From NCBI RefSeq assembly GCF_026626635.1, contig NZ_JAPNKA010000001.1, forward strand, positions 12,960,001-13,024,000: a DNA stretch of 64,000 nucleotides, given 5' to 3'. The position numbers were made by a program, and so were the translations under genes. Positions 1-9,101 of this stretch are shown here, piece after piece. Each line of letters begins with the position of its first letter. The first letter of the stretch is position 1. This DNA is from Archangium lansingense. Lineage in GTDB: Bacteria; Myxococcota; Myxococcia; Myxococcales; Myxococcaceae. The notes under the pieces were generated by a model. The model worked only from the letters and a program-made list of their open reading frames with translations. It was not told where the DNA came from and ran no database searches.

Positions 1-555
1 TCTTCCTCCTGGTGAACCAGGGCGCACGCCAGGTCAATCCACACGACGGTGATCGCGGCGTTCCTTCTCCGCTCCCCCCGCCCCACCTCAACTAGGTGCG
101 CCGGCTCCAAGTCCAGCGTCGTTACGAACGCCCACCCGCCTATGCGGTCCACCTGGAACCACGTTCCCAGGGCAGCTCCCGACCTCTAGGCCCTATCGAG
201 GCGGCCCCCCAACCTATGAGCCAGCATGAGGCCCACGACCAGGGCTTCTCCCTAAAGGTTCGCCGTGGAGCGAGCAGCCTGGCCTGCGCTCCGGCTCGAG
301 GGGACCGCTCACGACCTCGACGGGTGCGCCTCGTCGCACTGAATCGACGAAGTCCGGAAAACCGGCTGCCAGCTCGGCGTGCTGGTGAGCAATCCCCTCC
401 CTCCACACTCGGAGCCGCCCACGTCATCTCCCTCCCCGCCTTGCACCACCCGCTACTGGTCCTCGGCCCAAACGGTTGGGCCCCCAGTGGCAGGCACCAG
501 CAGCCCGCCCCTCCGAGGGCCCATCAACCACTACGTTCCAAGCGTCTCCCGTCCT
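1..555. other. Left-edge stretch without a confident gene
   Basis: No reading frame here has a convincing start, ribosome-binding site and recognisable product. On the minus strand a frame is open from about position 170 to the window edge. It includes the residue runs WFQVDRIGGWAFVTTLDLEP and VVWIDLACALVHQEE, so it could be a protein fragment whose 3' end lies outside the window. It contains unusual codons for this genome (ATA, CTA, GTA), and I could not assign a family. The stretch lies just downstream of the glucan enzyme gene, which ends at 556 on the minus strand. Confidence 0.3.
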
Positions 556-3500
556 CTATTCCTTCTTGAAGACCACGTAGCCCGCCGCCGGGATGTTCAC
601 CTTCGTGTTCCCGCCGCTCAGCGTCGCTCCGTAGTTACCGAAGTTGTTGCCCCCGTACACCCCCGCGTCGCTGTTCAGCACTTCCTTCCAGTTCCCCGGC
701 GGCAACGGCATCGTGTAGCCCTCCAGGTTCTGCCGGTTCAGGCTGCCCACCACGAGGTACTCCTCACCCCCAGCCTTCCTCGTGAAGGCCAACACCGAGT
801 CCTCGTTGTGCGTGTACACCCGGTTCACCTCCGCATCCGCGCGGAACGCTGGACTCGAGTGTCTCAGTGAAATCGCGTCCTGGTAGAACCGGAAGCTCTG
901 CTGCCTCGTGATGTCCAGCATCGCCTCCGTCCGCTGCTCCGCCGGCATCCCCGCCAGACTCTCGAAGACCTTCCGGTCCTCCGCCGACAACCCCCGGTAC
1001 TCCCCATCCTTCGCTCGCGCCTCAGGCGACAGCGTGAAGAGCCGCTCGTACGACGCCTTCCTCGCGTCGTTGAACGTCACCTTGTCCCAGTTCCAATCCT
1101 TCCCCAGCGACTCCCAGCTCCAGTCACTGTCCCACGTGGACGGGTTGCCCCACCGGAAGTCGTTCTGCGCGCCGAACTCGTCTCCCTGGAAGAACATCGG
1201 AATGCCCGGCCCCGCCATCCCCACCCCCGCCGCAAAACGCGCCGCGCTCCTCGACCACTGCTCCGGGAACTCCGTCGGCCTGACCCCCTCCGCCGTGTTC
1301 ATCGTCCGCTGCGCGTTCCCCACCTCGTCGTGGTTCGAGATGATCGTCAGCGCCTTCTTCCACCCATCCAGCCCCCGCGGGCTCGTCAGCATGGACATGA
1401 ACGCGTCCATGTCCGTCTCCCACCCGCGCGCCGCCGCCTGGAGCAGCCCCGGATTGCTGTTGTCATTCACCAGCCGGTGCTGGAACTCCGTGTACCACTG
1501 CGCGTCGAAGCCCCCTCCCGTCCCGTCCTTCTGCGCCGGCTTCGTGATGCTCGGGTCGTAATCAAACTGCTCCGCCACCGTCCAGACGTCCGGGTTGAAG
1601 AAGTGGACCTGCCGGTTGATCTCCCTCAACAGCTCCCACCCATCCTTCCCTCCCACTCCCTTGATGGGCTCCGTGAAGTCGAAGCGCAGTCCGTCAAAGT
1701 GCAGCTCCTCCACCTGCGCCACCGCGTGGTCCACGAAGAACTGCTTCACCTTCGGGTTCGAATACGCCGGCACCGCTCCCCACGGCGTGTCCCGCTGCTC
1801 GAACTTCCCCGGCTCCTTCGACCAGTTGAAGAATGGGTTGTCCGGCCCTCCCAGTCCCCACATCCCGTTGTGGTCGCCGTGCACGTGGTTGTAGACCACG
1901 TCCGAGATGACGTTCATCCCCCGTGCGTGAGCCTCGTCAATGAAGCGCTTCAGCGCGTCCGTCCCGCTCACCCACTTCCCATCCGCGTCCTCGAAGCCGA
2001 ACGAGCTCTCCACCGCCAGGCTGTTCACCCCCAGGTAACCCCAGTTCCGGTTCCCCTCCACCTCGTTCACCGGCAACAGCTCCAGCGTGTTCACCCCCAG
2101 CTTCTTGAAGTAGTCCAGCCTCGCCGTCAGGTCCTCCAGCGTCGAGCGGTCCGCGTTCTTCGCCTCGCCCAGGAAGCTCCCCACGTGCAGCTGGTACACC
2201 ACCCACTTGCTCGGGTCCTTCTCCCGCGGCGCAGTGTCGTGCTTCCACGTGTGGCTCGTCGGGTCCGTGATCACCGCTCCCCGGAACGACACCCCGCTCG
2301 CCTCCGTGAGCACGTTGCTCCAGGGGTCGTTGTTCGGTGACTTCAGGCGCTCGCCCGCACTCAGCTTCCCATCCCCGTTCCCGTCATCCCGCAGCCGCAG
2401 GTTGCCCTTCGCGTCCTTCTCGTAGACCTGGAACTCGTACTGCAACCCCACCAGCTTCTTCGGGTCGTTCACCAGCGCCGACCACGCCCCACCCGCATTC
2501 GTCATCCGAATGCGCCCGTCCGCCTCGACGTTCTTCGACCACAGGTCGTTGAACTTCCCGTCGTGCAGCTTGTCCACCAGCGAGGCGTCGAAGTTCCCCA
2601 GCCGCGCCAGCAGCTCGTCCCGGCTCAGCTGCCGCCCACTCGCGTCCTTCAACACCAGGTACGCACTGTGCGCGTCCTCCTCGTCATCGATGTCGAAGCG
2701 CATCAGCTCGACGCTGTCCCCCGCGTAACGGTTCACCTCCTTGCCCGTCTTCGCGTCCAGGTACATCCGCGATACGCCCCGCTGCTCGCCCATCATCTCC
2801 CGCGCGTACGGGTCCGGTCGGTCACTCGTCACGCCCTCCGAGTCCACCACCTCGTAGACGTAGGACTTGCCCACCAGGTCCTTCCAGCCCCCCTGCACCC
2901 GCGCCGACCAGTTGCCATCCTCGCCCCGCTCCATCGGGAAGCGCTGCTCCCTCCCCTCCGCGTCCGTCACCTTCACCTGCACGCTCTTCGCGTTCCCCGC
3001 CCAGAACTTGAACGTCGCGTCCGCTCCCGACTTCCTCGAGCCCATCTCGTGGTACGTCGTCGGCGCATACGTCGTCGTGGGCTTCCTCACGTCCAGCTTC
3101 AGGTTGCCCTCGCCCATCACCGCCCACGCGCCCTTCCCCGTCGGGCCGTCCGCCAGCACTCCCCACTCCCAGTCGTGGGGCTGGCCATCGTCCTGCAACT
3201 CCACCGTCGCCGCCCACTTGCCGTCCCCCAGCGGCTTCATCGGAATGGTGCGCTCGTTCCACTGCGCGCTGTAACGGCCCGTCTCATCCCAGCTCCCCTT
3301 GAGCTGTAGATTCGTGAGCTCCGCGTGCGGCCCCGCGTCGTACACCAGCGTCACCGAGCCCTTCACCGGCGCCCCCACCGCCAGCGCATTCACCCCCACC
3401 GCGCCCGCGGCCCTTGCACCCAGCACGTTCATCGCGGCGGCACCGCTCGTGGTCTCGAATGCGGAGCCCGTACCGCGTGCACCCACAGGGCGCGCGGCCG

Positions 3501-3717
3501 TCTCGAACGCAGAGTCCTTGCCCCGAGCCGAGGCCGCCCGGGACGTCGTCTCAAAGGCGTCCCGTGCCTCGGGCGCTCCCGCCGGCGACTTCTGGGCCGC
3601 CTTCTCCGGCACCACGGCCGCGTCCTGCTTGCGGACCTCGCGGCTGCTCGTGGCGGCCTCGCTCTTCGGGCTGGGAACCGCACCCTTCGGGGGCTGGTTG
3701 ATTCGGGAAGCGCTCAC
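556..3717 (-). CDS. GH13 alpha-amylase/branching-enzyme-like glucan hydrolase with N-terminal E-set domains
   Basis: Predicted 1053-aa alpha-glucan-active enzyme (glycogen/starch branching or debranching type). The GTG at 3717 is preferred over the ATG at 3762 because a GAGGAG ribosome site lies just before it. Residues 1-110 are a low-complexity Ala/Arg/Ser/Thr segment with repeated SAFETT/TAARP-type motifs. Two or three beta-sandwich modules of the CBM48/E-set kind follow. Between them is an EF-hand-like loop, DGNGDGKLSAGE, which may bind calcium. The TIM-barrel starts near residue 504 (VVYQLHVGSF). GH13 signatures are DVVYNHVHGDH, nucleophile Asp in DGLRFDFTEP (about 676), acid/base Glu in TVAEQFDYDP (about 712) and SNHDE (about 794). 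All catalytic positions are present. No signal peptide is seen. Exact specificity cannot be read from the sequence; the domain order resembles branching enzymes and maltooligosyl-trehalose trehalohydrolases. Confidence 0.85.
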   Translation of the reverse strand: MSASRINQPPKGAVPSPKSEAATSSREVRKQDAAVVPEKAAQKSPAGAPEARDAFETTSRAASARGKDSAFETAARPVGARGTGSAFETTSGAAAMNVLGARAAGAVGVNALAVGAPVKGSVTLVYDAGPHAELTNLQLKGSWDETGRYSAQWNERTIPMKPLGDGKWAATVELQDDGQPHDWEWGVLADGPTGKGAWAVMGEGNLKLDVRKPTTTYAPTTYHEMGSRKSGADATFKFWAGNAKSVQVKVTDAEGREQRFPMERGEDGNWSARVQGGWKDLVGKSYVYEVVDSEGVTSDRPDPYAREMMGEQRGVSRMYLDAKTGKEVNRYAGDSVELMRFDIDDEEDAHSAYLVLKDASGRQLSRDELLARLGNFDASLVDKLHDGKFNDLWSKNVEADGRIRMTNAGGAWSALVNDPKKLVGLQYEFQVYEKDAKGNLRLRDDGNGDGKLSAGERLKSPNNDPWSNVLTEASGVSFRGAVITDPTSHTWKHDTAPREKDPSKWVVYQLHVGSFLGEAKNADRSTLEDLTARLDYFKKLGVNTLELLPVNEVEGNRNWGYLGVNSLAVESSFGFEDADGKWVSGTDALKRFIDEAHARGMNVISDVVYNHVHGDHNGMWGLGGPDNPFFNWSKEPGKFEQRDTPWGAVPAYSNPKVKQFFVDHAVAQVEELHFDGLRFDFTEPIKGVGGKDGWELLREINRQVHFFNPDVWTVAEQFDYDPSITKPAQKDGTGGGFDAQWYTEFQHRLVNDNSNPGLLQAAARGWETDMDAFMSMLTSPRGLDGWKKALTIISNHDEVGNAQRTMNTAEGVRPTEFPEQWSRSAARFAAGVGMAGPGIPMFFQGDEFGAQNDFRWGNPSTWDSDWSWESLGKDWNWDKVTFNDARKASYERLFTLSPEARAKDGEYRGLSAEDRKVFESLAGMPAEQRTEAMLDITRQQSFRFYQDAISLRHSSPAFRADAEVNRVYTHNEDSVLAFTRKAGGEEYLVVGSLNRQNLEGYTMPLPPGNWKEVLNSDAGVYGGNNFGNYGATLSGGNTKVNIPAAGYVVFKKE

Positions 3718-3874
3718 GGTCGTCTCCTCTGGCACAGAGCCGGAAGGTGCGGTGCCCCCCATTCTCGGGGCTCGCCCTATCCGAGTTTCCTCCTACCCGA
3801 CGCGACGCACCGAGAGTCCTGAGCCCCAGGACACCCTCAGTGTGAGCTTTCGTTCATCCGCCCCCTTACGTCTC

Positions 3875-4339
3875 TCAGCCCCAGCCCGGTCCCTCCGAGC
3901 TCGCCGAGTGCCCTATCTCCGCGCCTCGGAAGTCTCCCCGCTGCACCCTCAACACGAACTTCTCCGCGTCGATCTCCTTGCGCGTGCGGAACTTCAACCG
4001 GCGGAACACCTCCACCGGTGGGCACCACCCCGAAACCGCGTGCTGCAGCAGGAACCCCGCCACCACTCCCGGCACCCAAAGCCACTTCCTGTCCACCGTC
4101 ACGCCCAGCAACAGCCCCATCAGGGACAGCGAAGCCGCTTTCGCCTCCAGCACCCGCTCGATGTCCCACTCGCGCTCCAGCGCCTCCAGCCGCTGCTCCA
4201 CCTCGTCCTGCGGACGGTTCGCGTACCAGGCGATGCGCTCACGCATCTCCCGAAGGATCTCCTCGTTCGCCGTCTCCGGCCCGTGCCGGCGCACCCGGTC
4301 GTATCGGGGCGCGAGCAGCTGCTCCAGCCTGGCATCCAT
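3875..4339 (-). CDS. DUF2892 (YgaP-like) inner-membrane protein
   Basis: A 154-aa protein; the ATG at 4339 is chosen because GGGGAGG stands seven bases upstream. The N-terminal 75 residues are charged and helical (REMRERIAWYANRPQDEVEQ, then LEALEREWDIERVLEAKAAS). Two short membrane spans follow, SLSLMGLLLGVTV and WLWVPGVVAGFLLQHAV, then WCPPVEVFRRLKFRTRKEID, the usual end of DUF2892 domains found in YgaP-type rhodanese membrane proteins. Function is unknown; the fused soluble helix suggests a small membrane-anchored scaffold. It sits just downstream of the CsbD-like stress gene in the same orientation, with about 190 bp between. Confidence 0.7.
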   Translation of the reverse strand: MDARLEQLLAPRYDRVRRHGPETANEEILREMRERIAWYANRPQDEVEQRLEALEREWDIERVLEAKAASLSLMGLLLGVTVDRKWLWVPGVVAGFLLQHAVSGWCPPVEVFRRLKFRTRKEIDAEKFVLRVQRGDFRGAEIGHSASSEGPGWG

Positions 4340-4531
4340 ACCGAACCTCCCCGCGGGACACGTGCGCGTCCCGCCGAAAGGTGATGCCCCCTCCTTCACA
4401 CGCCAAGCCAGTCGCTCGCGACAATGTTCGTCGAGCTCAAAAAGCTCTCGGGCTCGCCAAAGACAAACGGGCCACGGGGATTCCTCCCCGCAGCCCATCC
4501 GCTTACTCCCTCAGGGTCTCCGACGCTCCGT

Positions 4532-4714
4532 CTACAGCCGCCCCTTCGACTCGTCATCCGCGTCCTTGATGACCCTCTTCACGTCCTCGACCTTCTCCTT
4601 CACCTCGCCCTTGAGCGTGTCCTTCTTGCCCTCGGCCTCCAGCTCGCGATCACCCGTGGCCACGCCCACCGTCTCCTTCACCTTGCCCTTCAGCTTGTCC
4701 GTCCACTCACCCAT
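4532..4714 (-). CDS. CsbD family small stress protein
   Basis: A 60-aa hydrophilic protein, start ATG at 4714 supported by AAGGAGG eight bases upstream (an upstream in-frame ATG at 4759 lacks such a site). The sequence MGEWTDKLKGKVKETVG, then GDRELEAEGKKDTLKGEVKE, is diagnostic of the CsbD/YjbJ family, which is induced under general stress in many bacteria. No enzymatic role is known. Length is normal for the family. Confidence 0.9.
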   Translation of the reverse strand: MGEWTDKLKGKVKETVGVATGDRELEAEGKKDTLKGEVKEKVEDVKRVIKDADDESKGRL

Positions 4715-4834
4715 GGCGTTCCTCCTTGGTGTCCCTGTGGTCGGTGTTCCTCTGTCCAATCACCGACACACCTGAAGCTAGGTACCGGAGGGAGCCATGG
4801 GCACCCCACGAGCGCTCGCCCGCCTGGCTGCCCG

Positions 4835-4932
4835 GCCGGCTGGTTGGCACCGCCGTCGCCGCGGAGGGCTCGCTGCTCGTCACCGATGACGCTCGTGGCG
4901 TCATCTACCGCAGTTCCTACACCGGAGGCTGA
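4835..4932 (+). pseudogene. 3' remnant of a PQQ-dependent sugar (sorbosone) dehydrogenase-like gene
   Basis: A short open stretch ends with AEGSLLVTDDARGVIYRSSY followed by TGG and a stop. This matches the last beta-propeller blade typical of PQQ-dependent sorbosone/glucose dehydrogenases (consensus GSLLVSDD..G.IYRISY). Everything upstream of about position 4835 is missing: the preceding bases encode an unrelated sequence and run into the CsbD leader. I read it as a deletion relic. No promoter or intact start is visible. Confidence 0.45.
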
Positions 4933-5140
4933 GCACCCCCGGCAACTGGCAAGTGGAACGGGCCTCAGCGCGCCGCACACCTGCGCCCCGGCCAGCGCGA
5001 ACGGCCCCCTGAGTTTCTTTCCACCAGGGCCCGCTCCACTCCCTCAAATCCATACGCCAAGCCCGACGGACGGGAAGCCCGACACCTCCCGTCCGCCAGG
5101 CCAGCGCTCCTTTTCCCCAAGGAGTCCTGTTGCGACGGTC

Positions 5141-6157
5141 TCAGCCGAGAACCGTCTCGAGCATGATGCGGCACACCTCGTACGGGTCGCAGTTGGCCGC
5201 CGGACGGCGGTCCTCGAAGTAACCGCGGCCATCGTTCGCCGTGCCCAGCGGAATACGGATGGACGAGCCACGGTCGCTCACGCCCCAGCGGAACACCGTG
5301 ATGGGCGCCGTCTCGTGCAGACCCGTCAGGCGCTCCACGTTGTGCGCGCCGTACACCTGGATGTGCGCCTCGTGCTTCACGCGCAGCTTCTCCATCGCCG
5401 CCTCGATCACCTTGAGGCCACCCGGCTCGCGCGTCGACTTCGTGCTGAAGTTGGTGTGGCAGCCCGTGCCGTTCCAGTCACCCTTCACCGGCTTGGGGTG
5501 CAGCGTGGCGCTGATGCCGTGCTCCTCGCCCATCCGGTACAGCAGCCAGCGCGCCAGCCACAGCTCGTCCGCCATCTCCAGCGCGGGCAGGGGGCCAATC
5601 TGGAACTCCCACTGCGCCGGCATCACCTCGGCGTTCGTGCCGCACAGCTTGATGCCCGCGCGGAGACACGCCTCGGCGTGCGACTCCACCAGCTTGCGAC
5701 CGAACACCTCGTCGCAGCCCACGCCACAGTAGTAGCCACCCTGCGGCGCCGGGAAGCCCTTGTCCGGCCAGCCCAGCGGACGATTGCCCTCGAAGAGCGT
5801 GTACTCCTGCTCCATGCCGAACCACGCCTCCTCGGAAGCGTGCTTCTCGGCCACCATGCGCAGCGGCGCGCGCGTGTTGCTCCAGTGCGGGCTGCCGTCC
5901 GGGTTCATCACCTCGCACAGCACCAGGATGTCCTTCGTCCCCGGCTTCAGCGGGTTGGCGATGAAACGCACCGGCTTCAGCATCAGGTCGCTCTTCTTGC
6001 CCTCCGCCTGGTAGGTGCTCGAGCCGTCGAAGCTCCAGTCCGGCAACTCGGAGAGACTCCGGACCTCCGCCACCTCCACCACCTTCATCTTCGAGCGCAG
6101 CTTCGCAGTCGGCCGCTGCCCGTCGACCCAGATGTACTCCGCCATCACCTTGCTCAT
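5141..6157 (-). CDS. glnA: Glutamine synthetase, type II (GSII)
   Basis: A 338-aa enzyme forming glutamine from glutamate, ammonia and ATP. The ATG at 6157 (MSKVMAEYIWVDGQ) is chosen because GGAGGAAG lies eight bases upstream; the frame extends further but without a site. The beta-grasp domain contains LPDWSFDGSSTYQAEG, and the catalytic domain contains YYCGVGCDEVFGR, NAEVMPAQWEFQIGP, GDWNGTGCHTNFSTKS and DRGSSIRIPL. The length is typical of eukaryote-like GSII and shorter than GSI. It is divergent from a NifA-like sigma-54 activator, and a -24/-12 promoter and palindromic sites lie between them. Nitrogen-status control through that activator is the most economical inference. Confidence 0.93.
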   Translation of the reverse strand: MSKVMAEYIWVDGQRPTAKLRSKMKVVEVAEVRSLSELPDWSFDGSSTYQAEGKKSDLMLKPVRFIANPLKPGTKDILVLCEVMNPDGSPHWSNTRAPLRMVAEKHASEEAWFGMEQEYTLFEGNRPLGWPDKGFPAPQGGYYCGVGCDEVFGRKLVESHAEACLRAGIKLCGTNAEVMPAQWEFQIGPLPALEMADELWLARWLLYRMGEEHGISATLHPKPVKGDWNGTGCHTNFSTKSTREPGGLKVIEAAMEKLRVKHEAHIQVYGAHNVERLTGLHETAPITVFRWGVSDRGSSIRIPLGTANDGRGYFEDRRPAANCDPYEVCRIMLETVLG

Positions 6158-6230
6158 TTGCCACTTCCTCCAGGGGCCCCCACCGGGCCGGGTTATCTCG
6201 CGGCCCTCACCGGGCCTGACGCCAGAACCC

Positions 6231-6250
6231 TTTTGCAGATGCGATGCCAA
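6231..6250 (-). promoter_or_regulatory. Sigma-54 (-24/-12) promoter for glnA
   Basis: On the minus strand the sequence TTGGCATCGCATCTGCAAAA matches the sigma-54 consensus TGGCACG-N4-TTGCA. GG and GC are separated by exactly ten bases, as required. Transcription would start near 6223, giving a leader of about 65 bases before the glnA ATG. Confidence 0.7.
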
Positions 6251-6333
6251 CGCGCCCACGCAGCGGGGGCTCGACGGAAACCCCTGAAATGGCTCGGGAC
6301 AGGCTTCGCGGCCCTCTGGAGCGCCCTCCGCGA

Positions 6334-6353
6334 TTCCGACAATTTCGTAGGAG
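6334..6353. promoter_or_regulatory. Palindromic activator site A1
   Basis: TTCCGACAATTTCGTAGGAG is a near-palindrome of the shared form CCKACAAATTTGTMGG. Its centre is about 120 bp upstream of the inferred glnA start, a normal distance for a sigma-54 enhancer. It is paired with site A2, 30 bp away centre to centre. Confidence 0.65.
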
Positions 6354-6363
6354 ACAGGCGCGC

Positions 6364-6383
6364 TTCCTACAAATTTGTCGGAA
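6364..6383. promoter_or_regulatory. Palindromic activator site A2
   Basis: TTCCTACAAATTTGTCGGAA is palindromic except for one T/C pair. It is about 150 bp upstream of the inferred glnA start and exactly 30 bp from A1, so both would lie on the same helical face. Confidence 0.7.
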
Positions 6384-6561
6384 CCGGTTCGCCCGCCCTC
6401 GTGGCCCCGTGCGGAGTACCGGCCACTCCCGGGCACTCGGGCCCCTCGAAAGCAAGGCCACCCCCCTCCTTATGACTGGAAGCCGACGAAGAACGCGCTC
6501 CCAGAGCAGGACTCAGGACGCTCCGCCGCCCGCCTGCCCTCCGAGGCGCACGACAACCCCG

Positions 6562-6577
6562 CCTACAATTTTGTAGG
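6562..6577. promoter_or_regulatory. Palindromic activator site B1
   Basis: CCTACAATTTTGTAGG is an almost perfect 16-bp palindrome of the same family as A1 and A2. It lies about 90 bp upstream of the NifA-like activator start, which suggests autoregulation. Confidence 0.65.
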
Positions 6578-6591
6578 GTTCCAGCTCGGAA

Positions 6592-6607
6592 CCGACAAAA
6601 ATGTCGG
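6592..6607. promoter_or_regulatory. Palindromic activator site B2
   Basis: CCGACAAAAATGTCGG is the fourth member of the family, again 30 bp centre-to-centre from its partner B1 and about 60 bp before the activator ATG. Confidence 0.65.
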
Positions 6608-6658
6608 AACCGCTCGGGGCCCCTCTCAGTCCCCCCTGCTTCGTGGGAGCACTCTCGC

Positions 6659-8206
<1,548 letters not shown>

Positions 8207-8221
8207 GAAGGGCTCACCTTT

Positions 8222-8635
8222 ATGTCCGGCGAGACAAATCTGGGTGTGCTGCTGAAGTCCATTCGGCCCGTGCTACGCGCGGGCGAGTTCGTCTTCGTCA
8301 CCACCCAGCGCGCAGTGAGTGAGGTCGTGCCTCTCGAGCCCCTCGGGCTCTTTCACGAGGAGGAGGGCCTCACCGTCATCCTTCCCCGTGAACGGGCCGA
8401 CGCCGCCTCGCTCCCGTACACCGCCGTCTTCCGGATGCTCACCCTCTCCGTCCACTCCAGTCTGGAGGCAGTGGGCTTCCTCGCCGCCATCACCACCCGG
8501 CTTGCCTCCCGGGGGATCAGCGTCAATCCCGTCTCCGCTTACTTTCATGATCACCTCTTCGTCCCCTCCGCTCGGGCCGAGGAGTCCCTCGCGCTGCTCG
8601 CCGAGTTCTCGGCCGGCGACGCGCCCCGGGATTGA
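8222..8635 (+). CDS. ACT-domain protein (DUF2241/ACT_3 type)
   Basis: A 137-aa protein made of two small ACT-like folds. The N-terminal half (LLKSIRPVLRAGEFVFVTTQ) is typical of DUF2241, and the C-terminal half contains LTLSVHSSLEAVGFLAAITT and LASRGISVNPVSAYFHDHLF. ACT modules bind amino acids, so this could report amino-acid status. Its place directly after the NifA-like activator and close to glnA fits nitrogen control, but that link is inference from position. No recognisable ribosome site is close to the ATG. Confidence 0.75.
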   Translation: MSGETNLGVLLKSIRPVLRAGEFVFVTTQRAVSEVVPLEPLGLFHEEEGLTVILPRERADAASLPYTAVFRMLTLSVHSSLEAVGFLAAITTRLASRGISVNPVSAYFHDHLFVPSARAEESLALLAEFSAGDAPRD

Positions 8636-9101
8636 TTCGTCTCCGCCTCCTGGGGCTTCCGCGCGTCAGGGATTCGCTCCCCTCGCCGTCCTCGCCCCCA
8701 TGAAGCCCTACCAGACTCCAGACCTCGAGCGGCGCGCCTTCGCCCGCACCAATTCGCAGACCATCTCCCAGCGGGTCTCGCTCCTGCGGGAGCTCGTGCC
8801 CGGTATTCAGTCCATCGCCGAGCTGTGCTGCGGAGATTGTTCGCGCCAGTGGGAGGTTTACCGGCGTGAGCTCGGCGTCGAGCGCTACCGCGGTCTCGAT
8901 TTTGAGCCGGAGGTCGTCGCCGCCAACCGCTCTCGTGGCATCGACTGCGTCCACGGCGATGTGCTCGACCCCTCCGTGCTGCGCTCGTTCCTCTCCTTTG
9001 AGGCCCTGTTCTATGGGCCCCCTCTCTCCGTCGACTGCGACGGGCACAGGCTCCTCTCGTTCCGTGAGGTGACTCCGTCCTTCCCCGACTTCGCGCGCTT
9101 A

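Noticed and set aside
1..170. Possible end of an IS5-type transposase at the left edge
   Set aside because: The run LACALVHQ faintly resembles such transposases, but no upstream catalytic motif or inverted repeat could be found.
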